Counted from the stretch's first letter, positions 1 through 9,291 are shown. The stretch is DNA of 64,000 bases from Cognaticolwellia sediminilitoris (GCA_002104535.1 NBOG01000009.1:62001-126000), one strand, 5' to 3'. Made by a program: numbers and translations. Notes: generated by a model from the sequence alone, not told the origin.

Positions 1-775
1 GGCACTGTTTGAGCAACAAGTTAAACCAAAAGATAGTCAAATAATATTGGTATCAGATTTAGATAAAAAACGGATTTTAAAGTCGCTTGAAATCTTTAAA
101 CCGTTAAGAGGATCAGGTGAAAAACTTACCTTAAACTTACCTGATTCTAAAGCTAAAACGGGTGTAATTTATCTAGTTAATAAAGATAAAGCGGCTCAAT
201 CGGCAATTCGTATTGGTAAACGATCACTGACACAAGATATCACGGGTGAATATTACCGTGCTTATTTGATGAACTTTCCACTTGGGGGCGCATTTAACAG
301 CCGTATCAATTTAAATTTACGCGAAGATAAAGGTTACACTTATGGCGCGCGTTCATACTTTTATGGCGATAAATTCTCTGGTACTTTTACCGCCTCGTCC
401 GAGGTACGTGCAGACGTAACCGACAAGTCAATTGTTGAGTTTGTTAACGAAATTAAACGTTATGCAGAGCAAGGTATCAGTGATGAAGAGCTGGCATTTA
501 TGCGTAACGCTATTAATCAAAAAGATGCTTTAAAGTATGAAACGCCTAGCCGGAAATTAGGTTTTTTAGCGCAAATATTAGAGCATGACCTTAAAGCTGA
601 TTTTGTAAAAGAGCGAAACAAAATCGTTGCAACTATTAGCAAAGCTGAAATTAACGCCTTGGCTAAAAAGCACTTAAATTTAAGTGACATGTTAATGGTG
701 GTAGTCGGTGATGCTAAAACCTTGAGGCCTCAATTACAGGCATTAGGCTATGAAGTTATAGATTACGAGATATAA
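1..775 (+). CDS. M16-family metallopeptidase, C-terminal part (partial)
   Basis: The window opens inside this gene: the frame is open from base 2 and closes with TAA, giving about 257 visible residues. They match the second half-domain of insulinase/pitrilysin (M16) proteins, with the stretch GGAFNSRINLNLRE followed by GYTYGARS that shapes the substrate chamber. The catalytic HxxEH of the first half-domain would lie upstream of the window, so activity cannot be judged. M16 proteins of this kind in gammaproteobacteria are usually exported and degrade peptides in the periplasm. It is followed by a strong hairpin terminator and a convergent serine carboxypeptidase gene. Family assignment is fairly safe; the specific role is not. 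Confidence 0.85.
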   Translation, partial: ALFEQQVKPKDSQIILVSDLDKKRILKSLEIFKPLRGSGEKLTLNLPDSKAKTGVIYLVNKDKAAQSAIRIGKRSLTQDITGEYYRAYLMNFPLGGAFNSRINLNLREDKGYTYGARSYFYGDKFSGTFTASSEVRADVTDKSIVEFVNEIKRYAEQGISDEELAFMRNAINQKDALKYETPSRKLGFLAQILEHDLKADFVKERNKIVATISKAEINALAKKHLNLSDMLMVVVGDAKTLRPQLQALGYEVIDYEI

Positions 776-841
776 AAGTCTGAAGTAAATGGGCAAGAGT
801 ATTTTCAATTAGTGCTTTAGTCTTATCACTTTGCGTCAATG

Positions 842-882
842 AATAAAAAAATGCCAGTCAATTAAATTGACTGGCATTTTTA
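842..882. terminator. Bidirectional Rho-independent terminator
   Basis: A 13-bp perfect stem (ATGCCAGTCAATT pairing with AATTGACTGGCAT, 851-877) with a one-base centre that would open into a small loop. It has A residues on its left and T residues on its right, so it can end both the M16 transcript (plus) and the S10 peptidase transcript (minus) lying between the two convergent stops. Confidence 0.85.
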
Positions 883-900
883 TGTCGATATAACTAAGAA

Positions 901-2424
901 TTAACGCTTGCTATGATACTTAGCTGGCGTGGTTTTATTCGGTAAAGTCGCTTTCATAAATTCACGAATATCTTGGTTAGAGGCTTCTAAATCTTTATAA
1001 CGTAAATACATCATGTGGCCGCTTTTATAACCTTTGAATGACAATCTATCACGCATTTCACCACTTGGGTCAAGCTGCCAAAGCGTGTATTTTGCATCAA
1101 AGTAGTTAGTAGCACCATCGTAGTAACCTGATTGGATCATGACATTTAAATACGGGTTTTGTGCCATGGCTAAGCGCAAGTTTTCACCAGTTTTATTGTT
1201 GCTTCTGTCCCAAGGGTGAACATTACCAAACATATTATATTTAACGTCAGTTTTATAATTTAACTCTTCACGTAAATAGTAATTAATTGCCGGCGTAAAA
1301 CTGTGTAACCATGACGTTAGTTCAGCGCTGTAATCAGGGCGACTACCAGTTGCCTTTTCATCAATGCCTAAATAACGAGAATCTAAACGGCCGACTGTTT
1401 GCTCTCGATCACGCAATATTTCTTTCCAGAAGTAAGACGCTTCAATATCTAAGTTATTACGCAGAACTTCTTTTACTGATAAACCAGAATATCGAGCTAC
1501 TTGTTCAGCGATACGTTGTTTTTCATCTTCAGCAATAAAGCCACCTTTGGCGAGTGCAGGTAAATACTCATCGATAGTAAACGTTTCAATCTCAGGTAAA
1601 ATTTCTAATAAATCCTGATTTTGTAAATCACTGGCAAGCGCTTTGTGGTACCAAGCTGTTGCTGCAAAGTAGGGCAAACGGTTAGCTGCTTTAACTGGGC
1701 CGTCACGTTTTATACCTATATCGGTTGGTGATACTAAAATGACGCCATTCAAATACATCCATTGGCGCGACTGAAGCTCTAAAGCTAAGCCTGAAACGCG
1801 CGTAGTGCCGTAGCTTTCACCGATCAAGTATTTAGGTGACTGCCAGCGATTATTGCGGCTAACAAAGGTGTTAATCCAATCTGCTAAATATTTTACGTCT
1901 GCATTGACGCCGAAGAACATTTTTTTCTGCTCTTCTTTAGAAGGCATTTTGCCTTCTTTATTAGGTAAAACGCGTGAGTAACCGGTATTAACAGGGTTAA
2001 CAAAAACGATATCAGCAGTATCTAAAATTGAAAACGCGTTGGTTTTTACGCCGTAAGGTTGCAGTGGAAACCCTTCACTATCAACATTAAGTACTTTAGG
2101 ACCAGTATAGGCAACATGCATCCAAACGGATGCTGAACCCGGACCGCCATTAAATGAAATTAATAAAGGTCGAGCTGCTCTATTTTTTACTTTTGAACGT
2201 TGGTAATAAGTGTAAAACAAGCTGGCAGTTGGATTGCCTTCTTCATCCCACACCGGTTGAGTACCCGTGGTTGCGGTGTAATCAAAAGATTTACCGTTAA
2301 CTTTGGTGCTATGGGTACTGGTGCTGCTTTCATCGATTGCTATTTTGCGTTCAAATTCAGCATGTGCCCACGGTGACAAAACTAACAGTAAACTAGCTAC
2401 AGTTATTAAATGCCTAATTGTCAT
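901..2424 (-). CDS. Secreted S10-family serine carboxypeptidase-like protein
   Basis: A 507-residue protein with a cleavable signal peptide (residues 1-22, ending AHA), so it acts in the periplasm or outside the cell. It carries the S10 hallmarks: NGGPGS at 92-97 (oxyanion region), GESYG at 202-206 with nucleophile Ser204, a DGATNYFD acidic-site segment around 433-440, and SGHMMYL with the catalytic His at about 470. S10 enzymes remove C-terminal residues from peptides. It stands alone, convergent with an M16 gene and followed upstream by a HutD-like gene in the same direction. With the neighbouring M16 and M1 genes it suggests a peptide-scavenging lifestyle. Substrate unknown. Confidence 0.9.
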   Translation of the reverse strand: MTIRHLITVASLLLVLSPWAHAEFERKIAIDESSTSTHSTKVNGKSFDYTATTGTQPVWDEEGNPTASLFYTYYQRSKVKNRAARPLLISFNGGPGSASVWMHVAYTGPKVLNVDSEGFPLQPYGVKTNAFSILDTADIVFVNPVNTGYSRVLPNKEGKMPSKEEQKKMFFGVNADVKYLADWINTFVSRNNRWQSPKYLIGESYGTTRVSGLALELQSRQWMYLNGVILVSPTDIGIKRDGPVKAANRLPYFAATAWYHKALASDLQNQDLLEILPEIETFTIDEYLPALAKGGFIAEDEKQRIAEQVARYSGLSVKEVLRNNLDIEASYFWKEILRDREQTVGRLDSRYLGIDEKATGSRPDYSAELTSWLHSFTPAINYYLREELNYKTDVKYNMFGNVHPWDRSNNKTGENLRLAMAQNPYLNVMIQSGYYDGATNYFDAKYTLWQLDPSGEMRDRLSFKGYKSGHMMYLRYKDLEASNQDIREFMKATLPNKTTPAKYHSKR

Positions 2425-2547
2425 AACAAGTTCCTTAGTGTTTAGCGTAATTCTCTTTTTATAGAATATGTCAGCAGAAATAAAAAATCATAGTTTAAAG
2501 CCAGATAGCCTTTTAATAGCGACTAATACCTGTAGCTTGGACGGTAT

Positions 2548-3120
2548 TTAGAAAGTTAAATAAACGATTATAAGATGTTGCCCGGTTAACGTAGCGGTAT
2601 TTTTGGGTAGGTCGGTTATTTTTATCAGGTGCTGAGCCGGTAACAACATAACTTCGCTTGACTGGTCCATGGTTAATTCTGCATCGTTAAATAGACTATA
2701 AATAAAACAAAGTTCACTCGATGCTAGTTGGTGACGTTTTGCACTTTTTAGGCAGTCGACCTGTGTATTAATACTTGCTGTGCGAGTAATAATATTAAAA
2801 TCAGTGATGGCGTTGCTGTGTAAGTTGCCTACGGTTTTATTGCCACCATCGAAGGTTGCTATATCAAGCAAATCACTTAAACGGTCTATTTTATTGTCGT
2901 TGTGTTGAAGGTTAATACCTTCGCCGTCTATTAAAATAAGGTTGCGAGTATAACCGGCGAAATTAGAAAAAATTCCGTCTTCAACTACACTTGCCATACT
3001 TAAGCGCCAGTCAAAGTTGTCTAATGTACCACCATGATTTATTACCATCTCGATGGTTTCACCTTTACCATTTTTCCACGGTACGGTTTTAAATTGTGCT
3101 GGCTGAATAATTTCTATCAT
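2548..3120 (-). CDS. HutD/Ves family cupin-like protein
   Basis: About 190 residues from the ATG at 3118-3120; a longer frame starting with TTG at 3183 is possible but the ATG gives the normal Ves/HutD length. The N-terminus has the family pattern FKTVPWKNGKGET, followed by WRLSMASVVEDGIFS and a LILIDGEG segment, typical of the double beta-barrel (cupin) HutD fold. HutD occurs in histidine-utilisation operons and E. coli Ves is cold-induced, but the biochemical role is not settled. There are no hut genes nearby, so this is better called a Ves/HutD homologue than a histidine-catabolism protein. Ribosome binding site weak. Confidence 0.82.
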   Translation of the reverse strand: MIEIIQPAQFKTVPWKNGKGETIEMVINHGGTLDNFDWRLSMASVVEDGIFSNFAGYTRNLILIDGEGINLQHNDNKIDRLSDLLDIATFDGGNKTVGNLHSNAITDFNIITRTASINTQVDCLKSAKRHQLASSELCFIYSLFNDAELTMDQSSEVMLLPAQHLIKITDLPKNTATLTGQHLIIVYLTF

Positions 3121-3355
3121 CAAAAATACTCGATTAAATCTATGTAATGTGAAAGTTTTGTGATGATAGCGTGAAAGAGACAAAAATGTGTATGGGTAAG
3201 CTATTTAATTTACTTTTAAATTTTTAAAACAGGCGATATACATAACTTGTTACTTAATTTTCACTTTTAAAACAAAGATACAATTGCTAAAAACAATACC
3301 TGTTGTTAGCATTCGCGCCGTTAAAATAAATCAAACATTACAATAGGATATTAAC

Positions 3356-3862
3356 ATGTTTAAAAAATCTCTAATTGCACTTTCGTTACTAACTTTACCA
3401 TTAACAGCTGCAGCAAATTGGTCTGCTGGTGCAGGCTATGCAAACTTATCTGATGATGATCTTTCTTTAGGTATGATTTATGGCGCTGTTGCATACGAAT
3501 TCGCAGAAGAAGGTAGTAAATTTTCATTTATGCCTGAGTTTCGTTTAGGTACAGGTGTATCTGATGATGAGTTTCCTGGTGTTGGCGGCGGCGTAAAAGT
3601 AGAAGTGAAACGTTTTACTTCACTTTCAGTACGTGGTCAATATAACCATGATAATGGCTTTTATGCTTATGCAATGCCTTCGTATGCTAACTTAGACGTT
3701 AAAGCGAGTTCTTTTTACGGTTCAGCAAGCGACGACGCATGGGAATTAGGTTTTGGTGCTGGTGTTGGTAAAAAATTCAACGATAAAGTGAGCGTTGAAG
3801 CTTCTTACGAAACTTATGACGGAACAGACGTGTTAACTGTTGGTTTTAAATACGCTTTTTAA
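3356..3862 (+). CDS. Small outer-membrane beta-barrel protein
   Basis: A 168-residue protein with a signal peptide (residues 1 to about 20, ending TAAA) and a mature part of alternating polar/hydrophobic strands rich in Gly, Tyr and Phe. It ends in GFKYAF; the C-terminal Phe is the signal recognised by the BAM machinery. This predicts an eight-stranded barrel of the OmpA-barrel/OmpW/YfaZ type in the outer membrane. A clear terminator follows. No partner genes are evident and the function cannot be told from sequence. An AGGAT upstream of the ATG supports the start. Confidence 0.75.
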   Translation: MFKKSLIALSLLTLPLTAAANWSAGAGYANLSDDDLSLGMIYGAVAYEFAEEGSKFSFMPEFRLGTGVSDDEFPGVGGGVKVEVKRFTSLSVRGQYNHDNGFYAYAMPSYANLDVKASSFYGSASDDAWELGFGAGVGKKFNDKVSVEASYETYDGTDVLTVGFKYAF

Positions 3863-3889
3863 TTATTAATAATTAACGTGTATGTCACT

Positions 3890-3920
3890 AAAAGGGAAGT
3901 ATTGTTGCTTCCCTTTTATG
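3890..3920 (+). terminator. Rho-independent terminator after the barrel gene
   Basis: Ten-base-pair perfect stem AAAAGGGAAG/CTTCCCTTTT (3890-3917) with an 8-nt loop and T run. It sits 28 bp past the barrel gene stop and before the convergent M1 aminopeptidase stop. Confidence 0.85.
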
Positions 3921-3936
3921 TATTTACTCAACAATA

Positions 3937-5619
3937 TTAGTTACCGAGTATGTTAAGGGTGCTGATATAGAAATTAGCATCTACTTTTACTTCCACGTTA
4001 TTACCTGCAACTTCACTCGTTAAGTCGGTAGTTTTCCAGCTTTCTAATGGTGATAGCCACAAGGATTTTCCGTCAACAAATAATCGTACGGGCATATCAA
4101 AGCCATCAATTACATTGCTCCAGCGGTACTTCATTTGATTGTTTTTAATAAAATATTCAAAGGTTGGAATACGAATATCTAGCGTGTATTGATCAAAAAC
4201 TTTGCTTAAGTTTTTACCTGACTTTTCGCTGATATAATTTTCAATATCCGCTGCCTCTACAATACCATGATAAAAGTCTTTGTTTAGACCACGTAAAATT
4301 TCACGCCAAGTATCATCATTGTTGATTATCTGACGAATGGTATGCAGCATGTTAGCGCCTTTGTCGTACATGTCGGATGAACCTTCTTGATGCACGCCAT
4401 ATTTACCTACCATTGGACTTTTATTTTGGATGTTTAAACGTTGGCCGCGGATATACTCAAAAGCTTTCGCTTGATCAAAGTGATACTCCAAAAGTAAGCT
4501 TTCTGAATAACTAGTAAAGCTTTCATGTATCCACAAATCAGCCACATCATTATGGGTAATGTTATTGGCAAACCATTCATGCCCCGTTTCATGAACGATG
4601 ATAAAGTCGAACAGCATGCCGAAGCCGGTTTGACTGCGATCTCGGCCTAAATAGCCATTTTGATAGCCATTTCCGTAGGTAACCGAACTTTGATGTTCCA
4701 TGCCTAAATAAGGCGCTTCAACCAGTTTAAAACTGTCTTGATAGAATGGATAAGGGCCGAACCAATGTTCAAACGCTGTAATGGTGCGTTTGGCGTCTTT
4801 AAACTGTGCTTTTGCTTTATCAAGGTTGTCACGTAAAACGTAGTAGTCCATATCTAACAGACCTGACTCACCTTGATGTTGTTCCCCAAAATGAACGTAG
4901 TCACCGATATTGATATTAATGCCGTAGTTATTAATGGGATTAACCACCTGCCAGTGATAGGTTTTAGTTTTACGTTGTTGATCATGTTCGACCTTAATTA
5001 AACGGCCATTAGATACGTCCATTAAATGTTCTGGCACTTCAACACTGAGCAACGCGCCTTGATCGGGTTCATCGTAAGCGTGGTCTTTATTTGGCCACCA
5101 AATGCTAGCACCTAAACCTTGGCAAGATGAAGCAATAAAGTCATGGCCATTAGCATCTTTACTCCAGGTTATTCCTCCGTCCCAAGGTGCTTTGACGGCT
5201 TCTTTTGGAACACCTGAAAAGTGCATGGTGAGTTGATACTCTTTACCTATTTCTTGTGGTTCGCTAAGCGTAATAAAGTAGGAATAGCCTAATTTTTCAA
5301 CCGCTAATATTTTACCATTTTGCTCTACTTTATTGAGCTGCATTGGCGCTTGTAACTCAATTTGCAGTCGCTTTTGTTCTGTTAGCACTTTGTATTTCAT
5401 GGTATTTGTACCTGAAATACTTTTGTTTTGAGGGTCAACCGTAATATCAAGATGATAGTGGCTCAAATCCCACCAAGCGCGCTCTGGGGTTATTGTGCCG
5501 CGAAATATATTTTGTTGATGGTTATCAATGTCATGTTTAGGGAATAACTCAGCAATCGTATTATTGCAAAGTAAGAGGCTAAATAGTGAAAAGGTGACAG
5601 TAGTAAGTATTGTTTTCAT
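3937..5619 (-). CDS. Secreted M1-family zinc aminopeptidase
   Basis: A 560-residue protein with a hydrophobic signal peptide (residues 1-23). The gluzincin site is intact: HETGH at 343-347 and the third zinc ligand Glu366 in WIHESF, spaced as in M1 enzymes. The upstream exopeptidase motif reads GMEH (306-309) in place of the usual GxMEN, as in several bacterial M1 proteins. The N-terminal half is the usual beta-saddle domain; the C-terminal helical domain is short, so the protein is smaller than PepN (870 residues). It should remove N-terminal residues from peptides in the periplasm or outside the cell. Gene stands alone on its strand, with a terminator of the upstream cytochrome gene before it. 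Confidence 0.9.
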   Translation of the reverse strand: MKTILTTVTFSLFSLLLCNNTIAELFPKHDIDNHQQNIFRGTITPERAWWDLSHYHLDITVDPQNKSISGTNTMKYKVLTEQKRLQIELQAPMQLNKVEQNGKILAVEKLGYSYFITLSEPQEIGKEYQLTMHFSGVPKEAVKAPWDGGITWSKDANGHDFIASSCQGLGASIWWPNKDHAYDEPDQGALLSVEVPEHLMDVSNGRLIKVEHDQQRKTKTYHWQVVNPINNYGININIGDYVHFGEQHQGESGLLDMDYYVLRDNLDKAKAQFKDAKRTITAFEHWFGPYPFYQDSFKLVEAPYLGMEHQSSVTYGNGYQNGYLGRDRSQTGFGMLFDFIIVHETGHEWFANNITHNDVADLWIHESFTSYSESLLLEYHFDQAKAFEYIRGQRLNIQNKSPMVGKYGVHQEGSSDMYDKGANMLHTIRQIINNDDTWREILRGLNKDFYHGIVEAADIENYISEKSGKNLSKVFDQYTLDIRIPTFEYFIKNNQMKYRWSNVIDGFDMPVRLFVDGKSLWLSPLESWKTTDLTSEVAGNNVEVKVDANFYISTLNILGN

Positions 5620-5653
5620 AGTAGGTTACACTGAGTGAGATAAATTAAGCGCA

Positions 5654-5679
5654 TAAAAAAAGCAGCAATAATGCCGCTT
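5654..5679 (-). terminator. Terminator of the cytochrome c4 gene
   Basis: On the minus strand AAGCGGCA pairs with TGCTGCTT (8 bp with one G-U) across a 4-nt loop, followed by seven T. It lies 40 bp past the cytochrome c4 stop. Confidence 0.8.
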
Positions 5680-5718
5680 CTTAAATGCTAAAATTAAGCT
5701 AATTAATCGCTATGATTA

Positions 5719-6339
5719 TTATTTCAAAGAAGACATATACTGAGAAAGTGCGGTGATTTCTTCATCAGTTAAGTTAGCAGCAACACCTTGCATCATGCCA
5801 TTTAAGTCATTGTTACGAGTGCCATTACGGAATTTTTCTAACTGAATTTTTAAGTATTCTGCATTTTGGCTAGCAAGTGCTGGGAAACCTGCATTTGCCA
5901 TGCCTTTACCATTGATACCGTGACATGCAACACATGCGGTAACTTCCATTTCAGCGTTACCACCTAAATAAAGTTTTTTACCTTTAGCGTCTGCGCTACC
6001 ATTTCCGGCAGTTAATTTTTGGCTGGCATAAAAAGCAGCGATATCGGTCATATCTTGTTCGCTAAGCGCCATTGTCATACCGCCCATTACAGGATCTACA
6101 CGTCCTGATTTACCACCAGAAGTCATGCCTTGTTTAAATTCAACTAATTGTTTAACTAAGTAGCTAGCACTCTGACCTGCTAATTTAGGATACATAGGTA
6201 CAGGGCTATTGCCGTCTGCACCATGACAAGCAGCACACATAGCTGATTTGCCTTTACCCGCTTCGGCATTGCCTTCAGCCGCATTGGCAGTAGCTACTGC
6301 ACTCAATCCTAATAAAACTGTAATGATAAATTTTTTCAT
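5719..6339 (-). CDS. Diheme cytochrome c4
   Basis: A 206-residue periplasmic protein with a signal peptide (residues 1-20) and two class-I cytochrome c domains, heme-binding CAACH at 35-39 and CVACH at 136-140. Each domain has the expected distal Met region (VMGGMTMALSE and MMQGVAANLT). Length and domain plan fit cytochrome c4, which carries electrons from the bc1 complex to terminal oxidases. The next gene upstream on the same strand is a four-heme relative, and EngB is divergent beyond it; a c4 gene next to engB is a common arrangement in gammaproteobacteria. It likely works with the cytochrome oxidases encoded further along the window, though that link is inference. Confidence 0.93.
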   Translation of the reverse strand: MKKFIITVLLGLSAVATANAAEGNAEAGKGKSAMCAACHGADGNSPVPMYPKLAGQSASYLVKQLVEFKQGMTSGGKSGRVDPVMGGMTMALSEQDMTDIAAFYASQKLTAGNGSADAKGKKLYLGGNAEMEVTACVACHGINGKGMANAGFPALASQNAEYLKIQLEKFRNGTRNNDLNGMMQGVAANLTDEEITALSQYMSSLK

Positions 6340-6544
6340 TGGCTTAGTCTCTGCTTGTCATTGATAGCTAGGGGCGAAAAGTTACTAAAACTTATTCGCT
6401 ATTAGCAAACGGACTCTTTAAAAATGTAACTTTAGACCGTTTGTTATAAATATATTGTTTTTGCATTCTACACGAATTTAATGCTTGTGAAATATTGTCG
6501 TTAAAAAAATCGACAAAAAGTCTATTGATATCATAAGGCGAAGA

Positions 6545-6575
6545 CAAAAAAGCAGCGATAAACGCTGCTTTAATA
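6545..6575 (-). terminator. Terminator of the tetraheme cytochrome gene
   Basis: Stem AAAGCAGCG/CGCTGCTTT (6549-6571) with a 5-nt loop and a T-rich tail on the minus strand, about 35 bp past the stop of the upstream gene. It separates this transcript from the cytochrome c4 gene. Confidence 0.8.
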
Positions 6576-6607
6576 TTTAGCTAAAATGAGAGTTATTAAC
6601 TGAATAA

Positions 6608-7834
6608 TTACTTCATTGAGGCCATAAATTTAGCTAACTCTTCCATGTCGTTCGCAGATAACTTCGACGCGACACTTTGCATCATAGTGTTGTAATCGTT
6701 ATTACGATCACCTTCTTTGAATTTCATCAGTTGTGCTTTTAAGTAAGCTTCGTTTTGGCCCGCAATTGTTGGGAAACCGGCTTTATTCATGCCCTTACCA
6801 CTAACACCGTGACAAGCAACACAAGCGGTAATTTTACGTTTCACATTACCACCGAAATATAATTTTTTACCGATATCAGAACCAGGTAAGTCAGCAACAG
6901 CAACTTTTTGTGCCGCAAAATAACTGGCAATCTCTACCATGTCTTGCTCACTTAGTGCGGCAGCCATAGGCGCCATTACTGGATCTTTACGTGTGCCCGC
7001 TTTAAATTCTTGCAACTGCTTTACAATGTAGTCTGCACTTTGACCAGCAAGTTTAGGGTATATAGCAACTGGACTATTACCATCAGCGCCATGACAAGCA
7101 GCACATGTTGCCGCTTTAGCTTTACCTGCGATTACTTCAGCTGTAATAGGGGCAGAAGCCGTGACTTTACGAGATACTACGTCTGCAACAGCCGCAGGGT
7201 CAGCAAAGTATGCAGCCATATCGGCGATGTCATCTTCTGTCATGCCACCAGCAAACTGGTTCATTGCGTAGTTATCACGGGTTTTATTTTTAAAATTATG
7301 TAATTGTTTTGCGATGTATTCAGGGTGTTGGTTCGTTAAGTTTGGATAAATTAAAACTTCACTATTACCTTCGCTACCGTGACAACCAATACAGGCACCA
7401 ATATTTCGAGAAGCATCACCTAGCTCATATAAACTTTTACCAGCTGCTGGATTTGGTTCATATGCAATTGGAGCTGAGCTTGTTGATGTACCCGTGCCAG
7501 CTGAACCGCTGTCTTGGCTTGCGCCATCATGTGGTAAGTTTGAAAAATAAGCGGCTATATCAACCATGCCTTGTTCAGATAAAGCAGCCGCCATTGGCGC
7601 CATCAGTGGATCTTTACGGTCACCTGATTTAAAGGCTTTAAGCTGCTTAACAATATAGTCAGCATGTTGACCAGCTAAATTAGGAAAAGTATCGCTAGCG
7701 CCAATACCGTTTGCGCCATGACATGCAGCACAAGTCGCTGCTTTAGTTTTACCTGCGCCAGCATCGCCTGATGCAGCTACGGCAATATTAATACTTAATA
7801 GCGATAAAATTAATGAAGTTAAAATACGTTTCAT
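6608..7834 (-). CDS. Tetraheme protein made of two cytochrome c4 units
   Basis: A 408-residue exported protein (signal peptide 1-21) with four CxxCH heme sites: CAACH 35-39, CIGCH 148-152, CAACH 244-248 and CVACH 338-342. Residues 22-210 and 230-408 are each a full c4-like diheme unit; the outer domains match the neighbouring c4 most closely, and domain 1 and domain 3 share PLMAPMAAALSEQ/PVMAPMAAALSEQ. A Ser/Gly/Thr-rich linker lies at about 103-122. Ordinary c4 has two hemes and about 200 residues, so this looks like a tandem duplication and fusion. It should carry electrons in the periplasm, perhaps spanning a longer distance between bc1 and an oxidase. The start ATG is followed by a normal signal peptide. 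Confidence 0.9.
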   Translation of the reverse strand: MKRILTSLILSLLSINIAVAASGDAGAGKTKAATCAACHGANGIGASDTFPNLAGQHADYIVKQLKAFKSGDRKDPLMAPMAAALSEQGMVDIAAYFSNLPHDGASQDSGSAGTGTSTSSAPIAYEPNPAAGKSLYELGDASRNIGACIGCHGSEGNSEVLIYPNLTNQHPEYIAKQLHNFKNKTRDNYAMNQFAGGMTEDDIADMAAYFADPAAVADVVSRKVTASAPITAEVIAGKAKAATCAACHGADGNSPVAIYPKLAGQSADYIVKQLQEFKAGTRKDPVMAPMAAALSEQDMVEIASYFAAQKVAVADLPGSDIGKKLYFGGNVKRKITACVACHGVSGKGMNKAGFPTIAGQNEAYLKAQLMKFKEGDRNNDYNTMMQSVASKLSANDMEELAKFMASMK

Positions 7835-7968
7835 AAAAAAACTCTCGACATGCTTTTGGGTTTATTATTGAATATATTCAATAAGCCGGAAAAATTGCCA
7901 ATATGATACACCATTAATGCTGTTTACAGGCACTTTTAGCGAAAAAATTTGACTAAATTTTAATACAA

Positions 7969-7999
7969 TTGCATCTTTAATGTGAAAAAACGATATAAT
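7969..7999 (+). promoter_or_regulatory. Possible engB promoter
   Basis: A perfect -10 TATAAT at 7994-7999 with a TTGCAT at 7969-7974 (19-bp spacing, longer than ideal). It lies about 30 bp before the engB start codon, giving a short leader. Motif match only. Confidence 0.4.
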
Positions 8000-8030
8000 G
8001 CGGTTTTTATTACTATGTTGGACCTAAACC

Positions 8031-8681
8031 TTGTCATCTACAGCCATTCATCTTAGCAAAGCGACTTTTACCATCAGCGCACCCGATATCCGTCGTTTAC
8101 CCGCTGATAGTGGTATTGAAGTGGCATTTGCCGGTCGCTCTAACGCAGGTAAATCAAGCGCGTTAAACACATTAACCAATCAGCGTAGTCTTGCCCGTAC
8201 CAGTAAAACCCCTGGCAGAACACAGCTGATCAATATTTTTGAAATTGCCGAAAACAAACGTTTAGTTGATTTACCAGGCTATGGCTTTGCCAAAGTGCCT
8301 ATGGAAATGAAGAAAAAATGGCAAAAAGCATTAGGCGAATACTTAGAAAAACGCCAGTGTTTAAAAGGCTTAGTAATATTGATGGATATCAGACACCCAT
8401 TGAAAGATCTTGATATGGATTTGATTCAATGGGCTGCGGAAGGCGATTTACCCGTTTTAGCCTTGTTAACGAAAAGCGACAAGCTTTCTCAAGGTAAAGT
8501 AAGCTCACAAGTCCTTGCCGTTAAAAAGGAATTGGCAGGACTCAATGCTGATATTAAAGTTCAGGCATTTTCGTCTTTAAAGCGAACTGGTTCAGCACAA
8601 GCTGACGCGGTAATTTGCCAATGGTTTCAAGATGAAAATATTGAACCGTTGAGCGATGAACCAGAAGTTGAAGAGCAGTAA
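8031..8681 (+). CDS. engB: Ribosome biogenesis GTPase EngB (YihA/YsxC)
   Basis: A 216-residue TRAFAC GTPase with all G motifs: P-loop GRSNAGKS 35-42, the TSKTPGRT switch I segment (57-64), DLPGYG 80-85, and TKSD 147-150, followed by a late FSSL that forms G5. EngB is an essential factor in assembly of the 50S ribosomal subunit in the cytoplasm. The start is TTG: an in-frame stop lies two codons upstream and no ATG precedes the conserved N-terminus. A short acidic C-terminal tail follows the domain. It is divergent from the cytochrome c4 genes, a neighbourhood known from other gammaproteobacteria, and closed by a long terminator. Confidence 0.95.
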   Translation: MSSTAIHLSKATFTISAPDIRRLPADSGIEVAFAGRSNAGKSSALNTLTNQRSLARTSKTPGRTQLINIFEIAENKRLVDLPGYGFAKVPMEMKKKWQKALGEYLEKRQCLKGLVILMDIRHPLKDLDMDLIQWAAEGDLPVLALLTKSDKLSQGKVSSQVLAVKKELAGLNADIKVQAFSSLKRTGSAQADAVICQWFQDENIEPLSDEPEVEEQ

Positions 8682-8692
8682 TATATTAAATG

Positions 8693-8734
8693 ACCAACAA
8701 AAACGCCTCAAATTATTGAGGCGTTTTTGTTGGT
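8693..8734. terminator. Bidirectional terminator, engB/msrA
   Basis: A 19-bp perfect inverted repeat with a 4-nt loop (ATTA); its core is AACGCCTCAA/TTGAGGCGTT flanked by A and T runs. It lies between the convergent stops of engB and msrA and can act on both strands. Confidence 0.9.
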
Positions 8735-8790
8735 ACTTATTACCTTAATAGTTTGTCACTAGCTGGGTGAGCATGTACATATTTATGTTA

Positions 8791-9288
8791 CTACTGTTCT
8801 GGTAGTACCCAATCAGGTCTAATAAAGTGACAAGTGTAACCATCAGGGAAGCGCTGTAAATAATCTTGATGTTCTACTTCCGCTTGCCAAAATTCACCGA
8901 CAGGTGCCACTTCAGTGACCACTTTATCTGGCCATAAATTTGAAGCATTAACATCTGAAATGGTTTTTTCAACCGTGGATTTTTGTTCGGCATTTGTGTA
9001 ATAAATCGCTGAGCGATATTCACTACCACGATCATTTCCTTGTCTATTCTCTGTAGTAGGGTCATGAATTTGAAAGAAATATTCTAAGATTTTACGATAC
9101 CCGATCACAGTATTATCGAAGTATATTTCAATCGCTTCAGCATGATTACCGTGGTTTCTGTAAGTAGCATTTGGAGTGTCACCACCAGTATATCCGGCAC
9201 AGGTTTTGGTAACTCCGGGTAATTTACGTATTAAGTCTTGCATGCCCCAAAAGCAGCCGCCAGCTAATACCGCGCGTTCAATAGCCAT
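8791..9288 (-). CDS. msrA: Peptide methionine (S)-S-oxide reductase MsrA
   Basis: A 165-residue cytoplasmic enzyme with the catalytic GGCFWG motif (residues 10-15, Cys12), the [12 protein letters not shown] and [10 protein letters not shown] segments, and GYTCHFI near the C-terminus that supplies a second Cys. It reduces the S epimer of methionine sulfoxide in proteins, with thioredoxin as reductant. Length fits the short MsrA class. Its start lies 3 bp after the msrB stop, so the two are clearly co-transcribed and cover both sulfoxide epimers. Confidence 0.96.
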   Translation of the reverse strand: MAIERAVLAGGCFWGMQDLIRKLPGVTKTCAGYTGGDTPNATYRNHGNHAEAIEIYFDNTVIGYRKILEYFFQIHDPTTENRQGNDRGSEYRSAIYYTNAEQKSTVEKTISDVNASNLWPDKVVTEVAPVGEFWQAEVEHQDYLQRFPDGYTCHFIRPDWVLPEQ

Positions 9289-9291
9289 TTT

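Noticed and set aside
7010-7632. Plus-strand frames opposite the tetraheme cytochrome gene
   Set aside because: They are antisense to a clear four-heme protein with signal peptide; their Cys-rich text only mirrors the heme repeats.
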